A stretch of 64,000 nt of DNA from Streptomyces bambusae (GTDB lineage: Bacteria; Actinomycetota; Actinomycetes; Streptomycetales; Streptomycetaceae), in the NCBI RefSeq assembly GCF_020532645.1, contig NZ_JAJAUZ010000006.1, positions 62,001 through 126,000 of the forward strand, written 5' to 3'. Below are positions 16,554 through 29,701 of this stretch, in pieces; within the stretch, counting starts at the first letter, position 1; every line of letters begins with the position of its first letter. A program made the position numbers and the translations under genes. The notes beneath the pieces were generated by a model. That model had not been told where the DNA came from. It did no database searches and saw only the letters and a program-made list of their open reading frames with translations.

Positions 16554-17120
16554 TCAGCCGGCGGCGGTGACGGCGGTGGTGACGGCGGTGGAGCCGGCAC
16601 GCACGGCGTCGGCGAACTCGTCGACGGCCTGGTAGAGGTCGAGTTCCGCCTCGGGGCGGAGCCGGTCCGGCCCCGTGCCCCGCTCCACCGAGGAGTCGAG
16701 GACGAACCGGCCGGCGGTGACGTGCCGGGCACCGAGCACCGAGAGCACCGGCCGGAGGGCGTAGTCGAGGGTGAGGACGTGGGCGAGGCTGCCGCCGGTG
16801 GCCAGCGGCAGCACCGTCTTGCCGTCCAGGCCGTCCTGCGGGAGCAGGTCGAGGAACGCCTTCAGCAGACCTGTGTACGAGGCCTTGTAGACCGGGGTGG
16901 CGATGACCACGCCGTCGGCTTCGGCGACGGCCGCAAGGGCGCGGCGCAGCTCCGGCTGCCCGGTGCGGGCGGCCAGCAGGTCGGCCGCGGGCAGGTCCCG
17001 GACGGCCAGGTGGGCGGTCTCGAAGCCGGCGTGGGCCAGACGGCCGAGGGCGTGCTCGGCGACGACGGTGGTGCGGGAGTGGAGGGAGGGGCTGCCGGTG
17101 AGGGCGAGGATGCGGGGCAC
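16554..17120 (-). CDS. ssuE: NAD(P)H-dependent FMN reductase (SsuE-like)
   Basis: A 188-aa flavodoxin-fold reductase. The flavin-phosphate loop GSPSLHSRT is near the start, and the SsuE signature TPVYKASYTGLLKAFLDLLPQ and LPLATGGSLAHVL follow. It supplies FMNH2, most plausibly to the NtaA/SnaA-like monooxygenase at the end of the operon. GTG 17120 has GGAAAGAGA upstream. Length is normal for the family. It lies between the dioxygenase (50 bp upstream) and the binding protein (38 bp downstream), in one transcript. Confidence 0.92.
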   Translation of the reverse strand: MPRILALTGSPSLHSRTTVVAEHALGRLAHAGFETAHLAVRDLPAADLLAARTGQPELRRALAAVAEADGVVIATPVYKASYTGLLKAFLDLLPQDGLDGKTVLPLATGGSLAHVLTLDYALRPVLSVLGARHVTAGRFVLDSSVERGTGPDRLRPEAELDLYQAVDEFADAVRAGSTAVTTAVTAAG

Positions 17121-17170
17121 GGTTTCTCTTTCCGGGACGCGGGGATCGGGACGGATCGGGCCGGGGTTGA

Positions 17171-18169
17171 TCAGGCCGTCGCGGCGGCGGGCTCGGCCTC
17201 GGCCTCGGGCGCGGCTTCGGCCTCGGGCGCGGCGGAGGCGCCGGAGGGGATGCCGAACGACGGCGCGGGCACCGTCTCGGGGCTCAGCAGGACGGAGTGG
17301 CGTCCGTCCGTGCCGACGGGGACGTCGCCGTCGACGGTGACCCGGCGCAGGGTGCGCTCGTGGTCGCCGGAGTCGTCCACGCCGTAGTGCTGGGTGGCGC
17401 GGTTGTCCCAGATGGCGACGTCACCGGGCTGCCACTGCCAGCGGACGGTGTTCTCGGGCAGCTCGATGTGCGCCTGGAAGAGGTCCAGCAGCGCGCGGGA
17501 GTCACGGCCGGTGAGGCCCTGGAGGCGCTGGACGAAGTTGCCCAGGAGCAGGGTGCGTTCGCCGGTCTCCGGGTGGACGCGGACGACCGGGTGCTCGGTC
17601 CGGAACCGGGTGGAGGTGAAGACCTCGCGGTACTGGGCGAGGGCCTCGGGCAGGGCGTCGGGCTTGAGGGCCGCGTAGTCGTAGTCGTTGGAGTGGACGG
17701 CGCGCAGGCTGTCGGCGAGGGCCCGGAGCGGCTCGGCGAGGTGGGCGTACGCGGTGGCGGTGTTCGCCCAGAGGGTGTCGCCGCCGTAGGGCGGGATGGT
17801 GACGGCCCGCAGGATGGAGAAGGCCGGGTAGGCGGGCACGAAGGTGACGTCGGTGTGCCACTGGTTGGCGCGGGCGCCGTGGTGGGAGTCGATGCCCAGG
17901 GCGTAACGGCCGTCGGCGGAGGGGACGGTGGGGTGCGCGACGGGCGTGCCCAGGAGCCGGGCGAACGCCTCGTGGCTCTCCTCGTCCAGGTGGTGCTGGC
18001 CGCGGAAGAAGACGACCTTGTGGGCCAGGAGGGCGTCCCGGACGGCGGTGACGGCGGCGGGGTCGAGGTCCCCGCCGAGCCGGACGCCGTCGATGACGGC
18101 GCCGATGCGGCCGCCGACGGGCGTGGTGGTGATCTCGGTGCCGGTGGTGTGCCGGGTGGCGGTGGCCAT
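17171..18169 (-). CDS. tauD: Fe(II)/2-oxoglutarate dioxygenase, TauD family
   Basis: A 332-aa non-haem iron dioxygenase related to taurine/alkylsulfatase dioxygenases. The iron ligands are visible as His-x-Asp in [10 protein letters not shown] and a distal His in ATQHYGVDD, with the 2-oxoglutarate Arg in the [10 protein letters not shown] stretch. It would hydroxylate the carbon next to a sulfonate or sulfate ester and release sulfite/sulfate. The last ~20 residues are a Pro/Glu/Ala repeat outside the core, encoded by iterated CTCGG words. ATG 18169 has GAGGAG 5 nt upstream. It is the first gene of the organosulfur operon. Which substrate it uses, taurine or an alkylsulfate, cannot be read from sequence. 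Confidence 0.9.
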   Translation of the reverse strand: MATATRHTTGTEITTTPVGGRIGAVIDGVRLGGDLDPAAVTAVRDALLAHKVVFFRGQHHLDEESHEAFARLLGTPVAHPTVPSADGRYALGIDSHHGARANQWHTDVTFVPAYPAFSILRAVTIPPYGGDTLWANTATAYAHLAEPLRALADSLRAVHSNDYDYAALKPDALPEALAQYREVFTSTRFRTEHPVVRVHPETGERTLLLGNFVQRLQGLTGRDSRALLDLFQAHIELPENTVRWQWQPGDVAIWDNRATQHYGVDDSGDHERTLRRVTVDGDVPVGTDGRHSVLLSPETVPAPSFGIPSGASAAPEAEAAPEAEAEPAAATA

Positions 18170-18683
18170 GGTTGCTCCTCGGGACGGGCGGGCCGGGGGC
18201 CCGGGGTGGTGACGTGCCGGACGTACGGCACGGGGACGGGGTGGAGGTGCGGCGCGGTCGCGCGCTGCTGGGGTCGTACGCGGGGAACGGCGTAGGGGAA
18301 GGACGGGCGGGCTGTAGGGCCGTGCGGATCGAGCGGCCTTGCGGGAGAGCGGTCGTACGGGACGCCGGACTCGGGACGCGGCTCGGGGTTCGGGCTCGTA
18401 CCGGCTGGTCCGGGCCGGTACGCACGGACCGGGTCGCGGTGAGACGTACGGCGGTGGGACCGGCCGCACGGGACGCCGCCGCGGGGATGACCGGAGCGGG
18501 ACCGGAACGGGACCGGAGCGGGAGGGGCGTGACGGAAGGGGACGCAGGCGCTGCTGCGGACGGGCCGTCCGGTGGTGCCGGGTGCGGCTGGTTACTTCCT
18601 CAGCGGAAGAAATGCGGTGCGACGCGGGCCCCGCCGTGGTGCGCAGTGCGCGCCGGGCCGGTGGCCGGTCGTGCCGGATGCGC
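18170..18683. other. Long untranslated or promoter region of the sulfur operon
   Basis: A 514-bp stretch upstream of the dioxygenase with no credible gene; open frames through it are low-complexity Pro/Arg/Ser. It contains many CGTACGG and CGGTCC words. If transcription starts at or above the Cys-rich small ORF, this would be an unusually long leader that could house an attenuator. I found no strong terminator hairpin in it. Confidence 0.4.
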
Positions 18684-18791
18684 TCAGGCGGAGCAGGAAC
18701 AGGCCGGACAGCGGCCCGGACACGCGGCCGGCACGGTGGAGGTGCCGCCGGAGGTGCGGAGCCGCTCGGCGAATCGCTCGGTTGCGGACAT
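18684..18791 (-). CDS. Cys-rich 35-aa ORF upstream of the sulfur operon
   Basis: ATG 18791 opens a 35-codon frame ending [14 protein letters not shown], with four Cys codons (24, 28, 31, 33) in the last twelve. It lies on the same strand as, and 515 bp upstream of, the dioxygenase, the first gene of the operon. Short Cys-rich leader ORFs are known to act as cysteine-responsive attenuators of sulfur genes in mycobacteria, and that role is the best guess here. The Ser/Thr-rich middle followed by Cys also resembles a small RiPP precursor, but no modification enzyme is nearby. The Shine-Dalgarno is weak. Confidence 0.35.
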   Translation of the reverse strand: MSATERFAERLRTSGGTSTVPAACPGRCPACSCSA

Positions 18792-19108
18792 GGCAGGAGC
18801 CTCGCAGCGGGCCCGCACCCGGTCAAGGGCCCGCACCCCGGCCCGCCGGCCCGCCGGCCGGGTTTCCCGAGCAGCCGCGAAAAGCCCTTCAAGCCCGCGC
18901 TGACCTGCGATTTCTCCAGACCTACGCGGGGTGGGCGGACCCGTGGCCGACCCCGCCGGACCGTGGCCTGAATTCATGGTGCCGCAACGCGCCCGCCACG
19001 CCCGCACACGCCCCGCCATGCCCTGTACACACGGGAACCGGCCATCGGGGCGGCGCCAATCGGCCACCACGGGCGCCTCTCGGCCGGTCGCGGTTACTGT
19101 CGTCGGCT
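18792..19108. other. Divergent intergenic region before the ROK regulator
   Basis: A 317-bp stretch between the Cys-rich ORF and the ROK gene. TACTGT (19095-19100) lies 9 bp before GTG 19109, so the ROK mRNA could be leaderless. Open frames here are compositional. No clear palindromic operator was found. Confidence 0.35.
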
Positions 19109-20353
19109 GTGACCGACCCCCACCACGACCACCCCGCCGCCCCGGCACCGGCCCGTCGCCCGGGCCCCGCGATGACCGGTGACGACCGGGCCGCGGCCAA
19201 TGCCGCCACCGTGCTCCGCACGGTCCTCGACCACGGCCCGGTCGCCCGCAGCGCCATCTCCCGCCTCTGCGGCCTGAGTCCGGCGGCGGTCTCCCGGCAG
19301 ACCACCGGTCTGCTCCGGCGCGGCCTGCTCCGGGAACTGCCCGAACCACCCCCGCCCGGTGGAGTGGGCCGCCCCCGCGTCCCGCTCGACCTGCACACCG
19401 GCCCGGTCGGCGGGGCGGTCGTGGCCGGGCTGCACATCGGTGTGCCCTCGTCCACGTTCGGGCTGGTCGACCTGCGCGGAAGGGTCCTCGCCGGCCGCAG
19501 CGTGCCGCACGACGGGGACCACGACCCCGCCCGGATCGCCGCCGGGCTGTCCGCCTTCCTCGCGGAGTCCGCCGCGGGCCGGCCGCTGCTCGGAGTGGGG
19601 GTGGCGCTGGGCGGCTGGATCCGCCCGGACGACGGTCTGGTCGTCCGGCACGAGCGCCTCGGCTGGCGGGACCGGCCGCTGGCCCGGGAACTCTCCGAGG
19701 CCCTGGGCCTGCCGGTCCGGATCGACAACCACGCGCGCGCCGTGGCGGGTGCGGAGATCCTCTTCGGCCGCCCGGAGGCCCGCCGGAGCCTGGTTCACCT
19801 GTTCGTGGGCAACGTCGTCGACGCGGCCTTCGGCATCGAGGGCACCCTGCACCAGGGCCCCGACGCGGCGGCCGGCGACGTCGCGCACCTGCCGGTACCC
19901 GGGTCGACCGTGGGCTGTGCGGCCTGCGGGCGGACCGGCTGCCTGCAGGCGACCGCCTCCGACACCGCGATCACCGCCGAGGCGGTCCGCCGGGGCATCG
20001 TGCCGTCCCCCGCGATCGCGCTGCTGGTCGACGCGGCCGCCGCCGGCGACCCCCGGGCCGACCGCCTGCTGCGGGACCGCGCCCGGCACGTGGGGCGGGC
20101 CACCGCGCTCCTCCTCGACGTGTTCAACCCCGCCGTCATGGTCGTCACGGAGCTGTCGAGCGTGCTGCACGAGGAGTACCTCGAAGAGATACGGGCGGCC
20201 GCGGTGGCGTCCTCCCACGTGTCCACCGACCGCGGCCGCATCGTCATCCCGCACGCCGGCCCCGCCGTCCTCCCCGAAGCCGCCGCAACCGTCCTGCTGA
20301 GCCCCCTCTTCACGGACCCGTCCGGCTCACCTGCGCTCGGGCTCGGGCCCTAA
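19109..20353 (+). CDS. ROK-family transcriptional regulator
   Basis: A 414-aa repressor-type ROK protein. A winged-helix HTH occupies ~30-80 (SAISRLCGLSPAAVSRQTTGLLRRGLL), followed by the two-lobed ROK domain. The zinc motif is present as CAACGRTGC. Kinase residues are lost: the DIGGT phosphate loop reads HIGVPSST, and the catalytic DNAN motif reads DNHARA, so it should bind a ligand rather than phosphorylate sugar. GTG 19109 is favoured for a leaderless start; ATG 19172 would give a shorter protein with the HTH intact. It is divergent from the sulfur operon and is a candidate regulator of it, though ROK proteins usually sense sugars. Confidence 0.88.
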   Translation: MTDPHHDHPAAPAPARRPGPAMTGDDRAAANAATVLRTVLDHGPVARSAISRLCGLSPAAVSRQTTGLLRRGLLRELPEPPPPGGVGRPRVPLDLHTGPVGGAVVAGLHIGVPSSTFGLVDLRGRVLAGRSVPHDGDHDPARIAAGLSAFLAESAAGRPLLGVGVALGGWIRPDDGLVVRHERLGWRDRPLARELSEALGLPVRIDNHARAVAGAEILFGRPEARRSLVHLFVGNVVDAAFGIEGTLHQGPDAAAGDVAHLPVPGSTVGCAACGRTGCLQATASDTAITAEAVRRGIVPSPAIALLVDAAAAGDPRADRLLRDRARHVGRATALLLDVFNPAVMVVTELSSVLHEEYLEEIRAAAVASSHVSTDRGRIVIPHAGPAVLPEAAATVLLSPLFTDPSGSPALGLGP

Positions 20354-20408
20354 GGGGTGGTCCGGGCCGCCGTGACGGTCCTCCGCGGGGGCGGGGCCGG
20401 CCGCCGGG

Positions 20409-22145
20409 TCAGCGGGCCGGCAGCCGCGGCGTGCGCGGCGGGGTGGTGCGGCGGCTGCCGGTGGCCTCGAAGGCGGCGGCGAGGGTCAGCAGGGCGTTGT
20501 CGTCGTAGGCACGGCCCGCGAAGGTCAGGCCGACGGGCATGCCGGTGTCGGTCATGGTGCCCATGGGCACGGTCACCGTCGGGATGCCGAGGTGGCGGGG
20601 GACCAGGTTGCCGTTGGCGACCCAGACGCCGTTGCGCCAGCCGAGGTCGGCGGACGCCTCGTTCACGTCCATGTCGGCCGGGCCCACGTCGGCGACCGCC
20701 GGGAAGACCACCGCGTCCAGGCCCAGTCCGTCCATCCACAGCTCCAGGTCCACGCGGCGCGTCTCCTCCAGTCCGCGCAGCCCCTGCTCCAGGTGCGGCA
20801 TGTCGGTGAGGGCGGCGTACGGGCGCTCGCGCACGAAGCGCGGGTAGTCGCCGATCGTGTCGTCGAAGCCGTCGTAGCGGTCGGGCAGCTCGCCCTCCTG
20901 CTTGGGCCAGATGCGGGTGCCGTCGACGTCGGCCAGGGTGGCGAGCGCGGGGTCGCCGTTGGCGCGCAGGAAGTCGTCCCAGGCCCAGGCGGACAGGTCC
21001 TCGATCTCGAACGTGAGGTACTCGCGGCCGACCAGACCGCGGGTGAGGAGCGAGGGCGCTCCGGGGCGGTCGGACTCGTAGTTCGTCACGACGGGGAAGT
21101 CGACCTCGACCACCTCGGCGCCGGCGGCCTCCAGGTCGCGGCGTGCGGCCTCCCACAGGGCGATGACCGAGGGCCTCGTGTCGATGCGCTGCCCGGTCTG
21201 GCCGCCGATGCCGCCGGCGGGGTTCGTTCCCGCGTCGGGATCGGCGTTGACGTACATCCGGGGTACGCCGACCCGCTTGCCGGCGAGCGCGTCGGATGCG
21301 GCCCCGGCGTCGGCGGGCGCGAGGGCCGGGTACGAGGCCGGTCGTACCTGCGACGCCGGGGGCAGCTGCACCCACGGCTGTGCGCGCCACAGGTCGCCGC
21401 GCGTGTGGGGATCGTCGGCCACGACGACGTCGAGCAGTTCGAGGAGGTCGGCCATGGTGCGGGTGTGCGGGACGACGACGTCCATGGTCGGCACGAGCGG
21501 CCAGTTGCCGCGCACCGAAATCACGCCGCGGCTGGGCGTGTACGCGCACAGCGCGTTGTTCGACGCGGGGGCCCGGCCCGAGGACCAGGTCTCCTCGCCG
21601 AGGCCGAACGCGCCGAACGACGCCGCCGTCGCCGTGCCGGAGCCGTTCGAGGAGCCGGAGCCGTAGGCGCTGGTGAGCCAGTCGGCGCTGTACGGGCTTT
21701 CCGCTCGGCCGTACACACCGCGCTGCATGCCGCCGTTCGCCATCGGCGGCATGTTGGTCAGGCCGATGAGGACGGCCCCGCCCGCGCGCAGCCGCTCGAT
21801 CGCGAAGGCGTCGCGCTGGGCGACCAGGTGCTCGAACGCGGGGGAGCCGGACGCGGCGGTCAGCCCCTTCGCGAGGTAGCTGTCCTTGGCCGTGTAGGGG
21901 ATGCCGTCCAGCGGGCCGAGCGTCTCGCCGCGGGCGCGGCGCGCGTCGGAGGCTTCCGCGTCCGCGCGGGCGTCCGGGTTCATCACGACCATCGCGTTGA
22001 GGGCGGTGTCCGTACCGGGCCGGTCGTAGGCGTCGATGCGCGCGAGGTAGGCGTCGAGCAGCTCGACCGCGGTGGTCTCACCCTTCTCCAGCGCTGCCCG
22101 CAGGTCGGCGATACAGGTCTCCACGACATCGAATCCGCGCGTCAT
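20409..22145 (-). CDS. Amidase-signature family hydrolase
   Basis: A 578-aa amidase-signature enzyme. The Ser-cisSer-Lys triad can be mapped: Lys87 (YTAKDSY), cis-Ser ~165 in GSGSSNGSG, and nucleophile ~Ser189 in EETWSSGRAPAS, 24 residues later as in the family. GLTNMPPMANGG and PLDGIPYTAKD are typical core motifs. It hydrolyses a carboxamide or similar bond in the cytosol; no signal peptide is present. ATG 22145 has GGAGA upstream. It is divergently transcribed from a TetR gene across an AT-rich, repeat-bearing promoter region, so the TetR protein probably represses it. Confidence 0.9.
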   Translation of the reverse strand: MTRGFDVVETCIADLRAALEKGETTAVELLDAYLARIDAYDRPGTDTALNAMVVMNPDARADAEASDARRARGETLGPLDGIPYTAKDSYLAKGLTAASGSPAFEHLVAQRDAFAIERLRAGGAVLIGLTNMPPMANGGMQRGVYGRAESPYSADWLTSAYGSGSSNGSGTATAASFGAFGLGEETWSSGRAPASNNALCAYTPSRGVISVRGNWPLVPTMDVVVPHTRTMADLLELLDVVVADDPHTRGDLWRAQPWVQLPPASQVRPASYPALAPADAGAASDALAGKRVGVPRMYVNADPDAGTNPAGGIGGQTGQRIDTRPSVIALWEAARRDLEAAGAEVVEVDFPVVTNYESDRPGAPSLLTRGLVGREYLTFEIEDLSAWAWDDFLRANGDPALATLADVDGTRIWPKQEGELPDRYDGFDDTIGDYPRFVRERPYAALTDMPHLEQGLRGLEETRRVDLELWMDGLGLDAVVFPAVADVGPADMDVNEASADLGWRNGVWVANGNLVPRHLGIPTVTVPMGTMTDTGMPVGLTFAGRAYDDNALLTLAAAFEATGSRRTTPPRTPRLPAR

Positions 22146-22236
22146 CGGGGTGTCTCCAGGTGGTGGGTGGTACGGGCGGGCCGCCGGCCGGGACGGCGCC
22201 GCACACGGGCGTCCGTCACGCTCCCCAGCGTCCTAA

Positions 22237-22272
22237 CTAGATTTTCAGTCTAGACTAACGGTCTAGATTTTC
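22237..22272. promoter_or_regulatory. Probable TetR operator in the amidase/TetR divergent region
   Basis: TCTAGAC (22249-22255), spacer TAACG, GTCTAGA (22261-22267) form a perfect 7-bp inverted repeat. A CTAGATTTTC direct repeat flanks it (22237-22246 and 22263-22272), and a further CTAGACTTG lies at 22278. The block is markedly A/T-rich and lies between the amidase and TetR starts, so it probably holds both promoters and the TetR-binding site. Confidence 0.65.
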
Positions 22273-22318
22273 GGAACCTAGACTTGGGACCTGGATTTCC
22301 GGAACCGAAGGTGAGCTC

Positions 22319-22990
22319 ATGCCGACGTCACAGCCCGGGCCCGGCGTGCCCGGCGCCGCTTCCCGGTCCGCCGTACGGGCCCCGGTCGACAGGAAGCGTC
22401 AGCCCAGCGGCGACGAGGCGCGGGGGCGGGCGATGCGGGCCGCGATCAGCATCATCGCGGAGAAGGGCACGGCGGCCCTGCGGATGTCGGACATCGCGGC
22501 GCGGGCGGGGATGAGCACCGGGCACATCCTGTACCACTTCGGCAAGAAGGACCGGCTGCTGCTGGAAGTCCTCGCCTGGAGCCAGGCGGACCTGTGGGAA
22601 CGGTTCCGGCAGGCCGCCGACGAGGCGGCCTCGCCCGCCGAGAAGCTGGACCTGTTCGTCCGCTTCTACCTGCCCGGCCACCAGGGCGACGAACGGTACG
22701 CGCTGTGGACGCAGGTGCTGGCCCAGCGCCACGACGAAGCGGGCCGGCAGGTCCTCACCGGGCTGCTGGACGGCTGGGACGAGCGCCTGGAAGCCATCGT
22801 CCGCGAGGGCCGGGACCTGGGGCACTTCGCCGACGTGGACGTCACCGAGTTCACCATCCGGGCCGTGGCCATGCTGAGCGGGATCTCCGAGGACGTGATG
22901 TTCGGCCGGTCCCGCTGGCAGCACGCCTCCGCGCACGCGTTCGCCCTGGCCGCCCTCGAACGCGAACTGCGTCCCGCCGGCCGGGCGTGA
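22319..22990 (+). CDS. TetR-family transcriptional regulator
   Basis: A 223-aa TetR protein. After a ~35-aa disordered leader, the DNA-binding domain reads AMRAAISIIAEKGTAALRMSDIAARAGMSTGHILYHFGKKDRLL (residues ~38-82), with the GHILYHF recognition helix. The C-terminal half is the helical ligand/dimerisation domain (TetR_C_6-like AEKLDLFVRFYLP). ATG 22319 is preceded by GAAGGTGAG. It likely represses itself and the divergent amidase through the TCTAGAC palindrome. The ligand is unknown. Confidence 0.92.
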   Translation: MPTSQPGPGVPGAASRSAVRAPVDRKRQPSGDEARGRAMRAAISIIAEKGTAALRMSDIAARAGMSTGHILYHFGKKDRLLLEVLAWSQADLWERFRQAADEAASPAEKLDLFVRFYLPGHQGDERYALWTQVLAQRHDEAGRQVLTGLLDGWDERLEAIVREGRDLGHFADVDVTEFTIRAVAMLSGISEDVMFGRSRWQHASAHAFALAALERELRPAGRA

Positions 22991-23007
22991 CGACGCACGG
23001 AGCCTTC

Positions 23008-23038
23008 CCGGGGCCGGCCGGTTACGACCGGCCCCCGG
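23008..23038. terminator. Hairpin between TetR and the convergent oxidoreductase
   Basis: CCGGGGCCGG (23008-23017) can pair with CCGGCCCCCGG (23028-23038) with one bulged C and a 10-nt loop. It lies just after the TetR stop and overlaps the last codons of the convergent gene. It probably terminates the TetR transcript. Confidence 0.45.
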
Positions 23039-23711
23039 CTGCCGGATCCGGGGCGAGGGCCAGGAAGTCGTCGTAGGTGCGGACCCGGACCCCGGGCCGC
23101 TCCTCGGCCAGTGCGGCGATCATCGCCGCGGCCAGCCGGCCCGCGGGCACCGGCCGGTACGGGCGGGCCGGTCCGGCCATCAGCGGGGCCAGCACGGTGG
23201 CGGCGGAGCTCCCGAGCCCTTCGCCCCGGCGGTGCGAGGGCCGGCGGCCCAGGATGAAGGAAGGCCGGAAGAACTCGGTCTGCGGGTAGCCCAGGGCCGT
23301 CACCTCCGCCTCCATGTCCCCCTTGACCCGCAGGTAGAACGCCCGGGAGCCGGATCCGGCGCCGACCGAGGAGACCACGGCGATCCGTGCGGCGCCGGTG
23401 TCCCGGGCCAGCTCGGCCACCCGCACGGTGTGGTGCTGGTCGACCTCGCGGAAAGCCTCCTGGGAACCGGCCTGGCGGATGGTGGTGCCCAGCGCGCCGT
23501 ACACGTCCGTCCCGCCCGGCCCGGCCGGCAGGTCGTCCGCCCCGAGCTTGGCGAAGTCCACGACCCGGGCGTCCAGACGCGGATGCTCCAGGCCCAGCGG
23601 GCGGCGGGCCAGCACGGTGACGCGGTCGTAGCGGGGGTCGCGCAGCAGCCGCGCCAGCAGTTGCCCGCCGACCAGCCCGGTGGCTCCGACCAGAAGTGCG
23701 CTGCGGGTCAC
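23022..23711 (-). CDS. NAD(P)-binding SDR-like protein (TIP30/HTATIP2-like)
   Basis: A 229-aa atypical SDR. The Rossmann motif [16 protein letters not shown] starts at residue ~7. [22 protein letters not shown] and [30 protein letters not shown] follow, with the YxxxK-type pair as Y..RVK, then FFRPSFILG. This matches the oxidoreductase group related to HTATIP2. GTG 23711 has AAAGGA 6 nt upstream. The substrate is unknown. A 116-bp gap separates it from the exporter-like gene upstream. Confidence 0.85.
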   Translation of the reverse strand: MTRSALLVGATGLVGGQLLARLLRDPRYDRVTVLARRPLGLEHPRLDARVVDFAKLGADDLPAGPGGTDVYGALGTTIRQAGSQEAFREVDQHHTVRVAELARDTGAARIAVVSSVGAGSGSRAFYLRVKGDMEAEVTALGYPQTEFFRPSFILGRRPSHRRGEGLGSSAATVLAPLMAGPARPYRPVPAGRLAAAMIAALAEERPGVRVRTYDDFLALAPDPAAGGRS

Positions 23712-23827
23712 GAGCAGTCCTTTCCGCGATCGGCGGCCGCCCCGCCGGAGTCCCCGCAGAATGCCACACCGCCCGGCGTCCACCGGCGCGGCCCGCAGGA
23801 TTCGGCCGAGGTCCGGCGGCCGTCGCG

Positions 23828-25039
23828 TCAGCCTGGGCGGGCAGCCGGCCGGAGCCGGGCGCGCAGGTGCCGGCCCCGGCTCCGGCGGGCACGGGCGTGC
23901 CGGTCGAGTTCTTCCATCAGCCGCTGGCTGCGCTTCTCGACCCCCAGCTCGTCCAGCACCCGGTCGATCTCCGCCAGCAGCGCCCCGTACAGCTGCCACT
24001 GCGCCGGATGCTCCCGCACCCGGGCCAGCAGCAGTGCGGCGAACCGGTCGCGGCTCGCCCGGGCGACGGCCAGCTCCCGGGCCAGCCGGGCCTCCGCCTC
24101 CTCCGCATTCGAGCTGACCTGGGCCGCGATCAGCTCCGCGAAGCTCTCCACGGCCACGGCGGTGTGCTCCGTCACGCTCCGCAGCGCCTCGTGCACACCG
24201 GCCGGCAGGTCGGGGCCGGTGTTCCCGGCCGGCCGGGCCCGCGCGAGGTCGGTCAGCGTCCGGCAGGCCACGCGCAGCACCACGGCGCAGATCTCCAGGG
24301 TGTCCAGCCCGGTGCGCAGGACCAGCCGGAACAGCAGCCCTTCCTTGACCCGCGGGTTGAGCCGGAGGCTGTCCTCGGCCTGCCGGAGGGCGCCGTCGAC
24401 GTCGGCGACGTCGTTGTCGAGGCGGCGTGCCTCGTGCAGGCGGGCGGTGGCCTGCCCGACGTCGGTGGCTCCGAGCGGGGTGCGGCCCATGTGGGTCAGC
24501 AGGCGGCTCATCCGCGCGGCGAGATCGGTGATCGCCTCCCCGGCCGGTCCCACCCAGACGGGCGGGGCGACGAGGAGGTTGACCAGCAGGCCGACGGCGG
24601 CTCCGATCAGCGTCTCCAGGATGCGGTCCCAGGCGGTGTCGGCGACCTGGGTCACGCCCAGCACCAACATCGCGCTGATCGCCACTTCGGGCACGAACTC
24701 GTCGACCCGCACCAGGTGGCCGACGACCAGCGAGGCGAGGATCAGCAGGCCCAGGCTCCACCAGCTCAGCCCGACCAGGACGCTGAACCCGATGGCGATG
24801 AGGACACCCGCCACCACGGAGTTCATCCGCCGGACCCCGGTCGTCAGGGTCGAGTACAGGGTGACCTGGACGACGAGCAGGGCCGTCAGCGGCGCGGTGA
24901 GCGGGGCGGGCTCGCTGCTCAGACGCAGGGCGACGACGTACGCGAGGACGGCGGCCAGGGTCGAGCGCACGGCCTGGACGACGACGGGCCGCCGGTGGCG
25001 GCGGGCCAGGCGGGCGAGCCGGGCGATCGGTTCCGTCAT
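23828..25039 (-). CDS. Aromatic acid exporter-like (FUSC/ArAE) membrane protein
   Basis: A 403-aa integral membrane protein. Residues ~20-165 contain about five or six hydrophobic helices, including the family-type [43 protein letters not shown] block and [19 protein letters not shown]. The remaining ~235 residues are soluble, helical and charged, ending in a basic tail. This matches the ArAE/FUSC proteins of Streptomyces, thought to export small aromatic acids or stress metabolites. The start is ATG 25039. Confidence 0.85.
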   Translation of the reverse strand: MTEPIARLARLARRHRRPVVVQAVRSTLAAVLAYVVALRLSSEPAPLTAPLTALLVVQVTLYSTLTTGVRRMNSVVAGVLIAIGFSVLVGLSWWSLGLLILASLVVGHLVRVDEFVPEVAISAMLVLGVTQVADTAWDRILETLIGAAVGLLVNLLVAPPVWVGPAGEAITDLAARMSRLLTHMGRTPLGATDVGQATARLHEARRLDNDVADVDGALRQAEDSLRLNPRVKEGLLFRLVLRTGLDTLEICAVVLRVACRTLTDLARARPAGNTGPDLPAGVHEALRSVTEHTAVAVESFAELIAAQVSSNAEEAEARLARELAVARASRDRFAALLLARVREHPAQWQLYGALLAEIDRVLDELGVEKRSQRLMEELDRHARARRSRGRHLRARLRPAARPG

Positions 25040-25119
25040 GATCGGGCGTCTGCCCGCTCGCCGGCCCGGTACGCGGCGGCCGTAGCCGGGCGGGCGCGCG
25101 GCTGCCCGCGGCCGGCCGC

Positions 25120-25407
25120 TCAGGACGAGGGGCCGGCCGCGTGGACCAGCAGGACGTGGCGTTCGTCCGCGGTGAGGCCGCCGCGCACGCCGTACGGGAT
25201 GCGGTGGGCCAGGGCGTGGCGGCGGCACGGGATGCGGACGGGGCAGCTCCCGCAGATCTCCTTGGCTGCCGCCTCGACCGCGAGGGCGGCCGCGCAGTGC
25301 TCCGGCGTGGCCGCCGTGAACCGCTCGGACTCCGGGACCCGGCAGGCCCGTTCGTCTGTTCGGCCGGCACGGCTTCCGGGTGCTGCGGTGAGAACGGTCT
25401 CGGCCAT
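25120..25407 (-). CDS. WhiB-family iron-sulfur regulator
   Basis: A 95-aa Wbl protein. The four [4Fe-4S] cysteines fit the family spacing: Cys22, Cys52, Cys55, Cys61 (C-x29-C-x2-C-x5-C), with an extra Cys38. The usual GVWGG turn reads GVRGG, followed by LTADERH. Wbl proteins bind the principal sigma factor and act as redox-sensitive transcription factors. It is divergent from the large hybrid kinase, which suggests a stress-response role. The W to R change in the turn is unusual and may alter sigma contact. Confidence 0.9.
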   Translation of the reverse strand: MAETVLTAAPGSRAGRTDERACRVPESERFTAATPEHCAAALAVEAAAKEICGSCPVRIPCRRHALAHRIPYGVRGGLTADERHVLLVHAAGPSS

Positions 25408-25680
25408 CGGGGCAGGTGTCCTTCCGGTGGGGGCGGCCCTGCCGGTCGGCCGCCCGATGCTGCCCGTATGACCCGGAACGCTGCGTTCATGCGCCCCCGG
25501 GCCGGGGAATTCCGGCCTGATCCCGATCTTCTCTCCGTCCTCGGCCCATGGGGTAGCCTCCGGACCGGTACGGGCCCGCGTCCCGACCCAGTTGGCGGAT
25601 GCCGGCCGTGGACGGAGGCACGGGGCGACGCGCAGGATCGATGCCGGCCATGGCCCGGCGGGGTACGGAGGCGACGTTCG

Positions 25681-29694
<4,014 letters not shown>

Positions 29695-29701
29695 CGCCGG
29701 C

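Noticed and set aside
14669-16732. A single 687-aa fusion of binding protein, ATPase and linker
   Set aside because: Distinct start sites, Shine-Dalgarno sequences and ATG/TGA junctions show three separate genes; the N-terminal part of the long frame is out of frame for the binding protein.
17171-18892. Long N-terminal extension of the TauD-like protein
   Set aside because: The added ~240 residues are Arg/Pro/Ser low complexity; a strong GAGGAG precedes ATG 18169.
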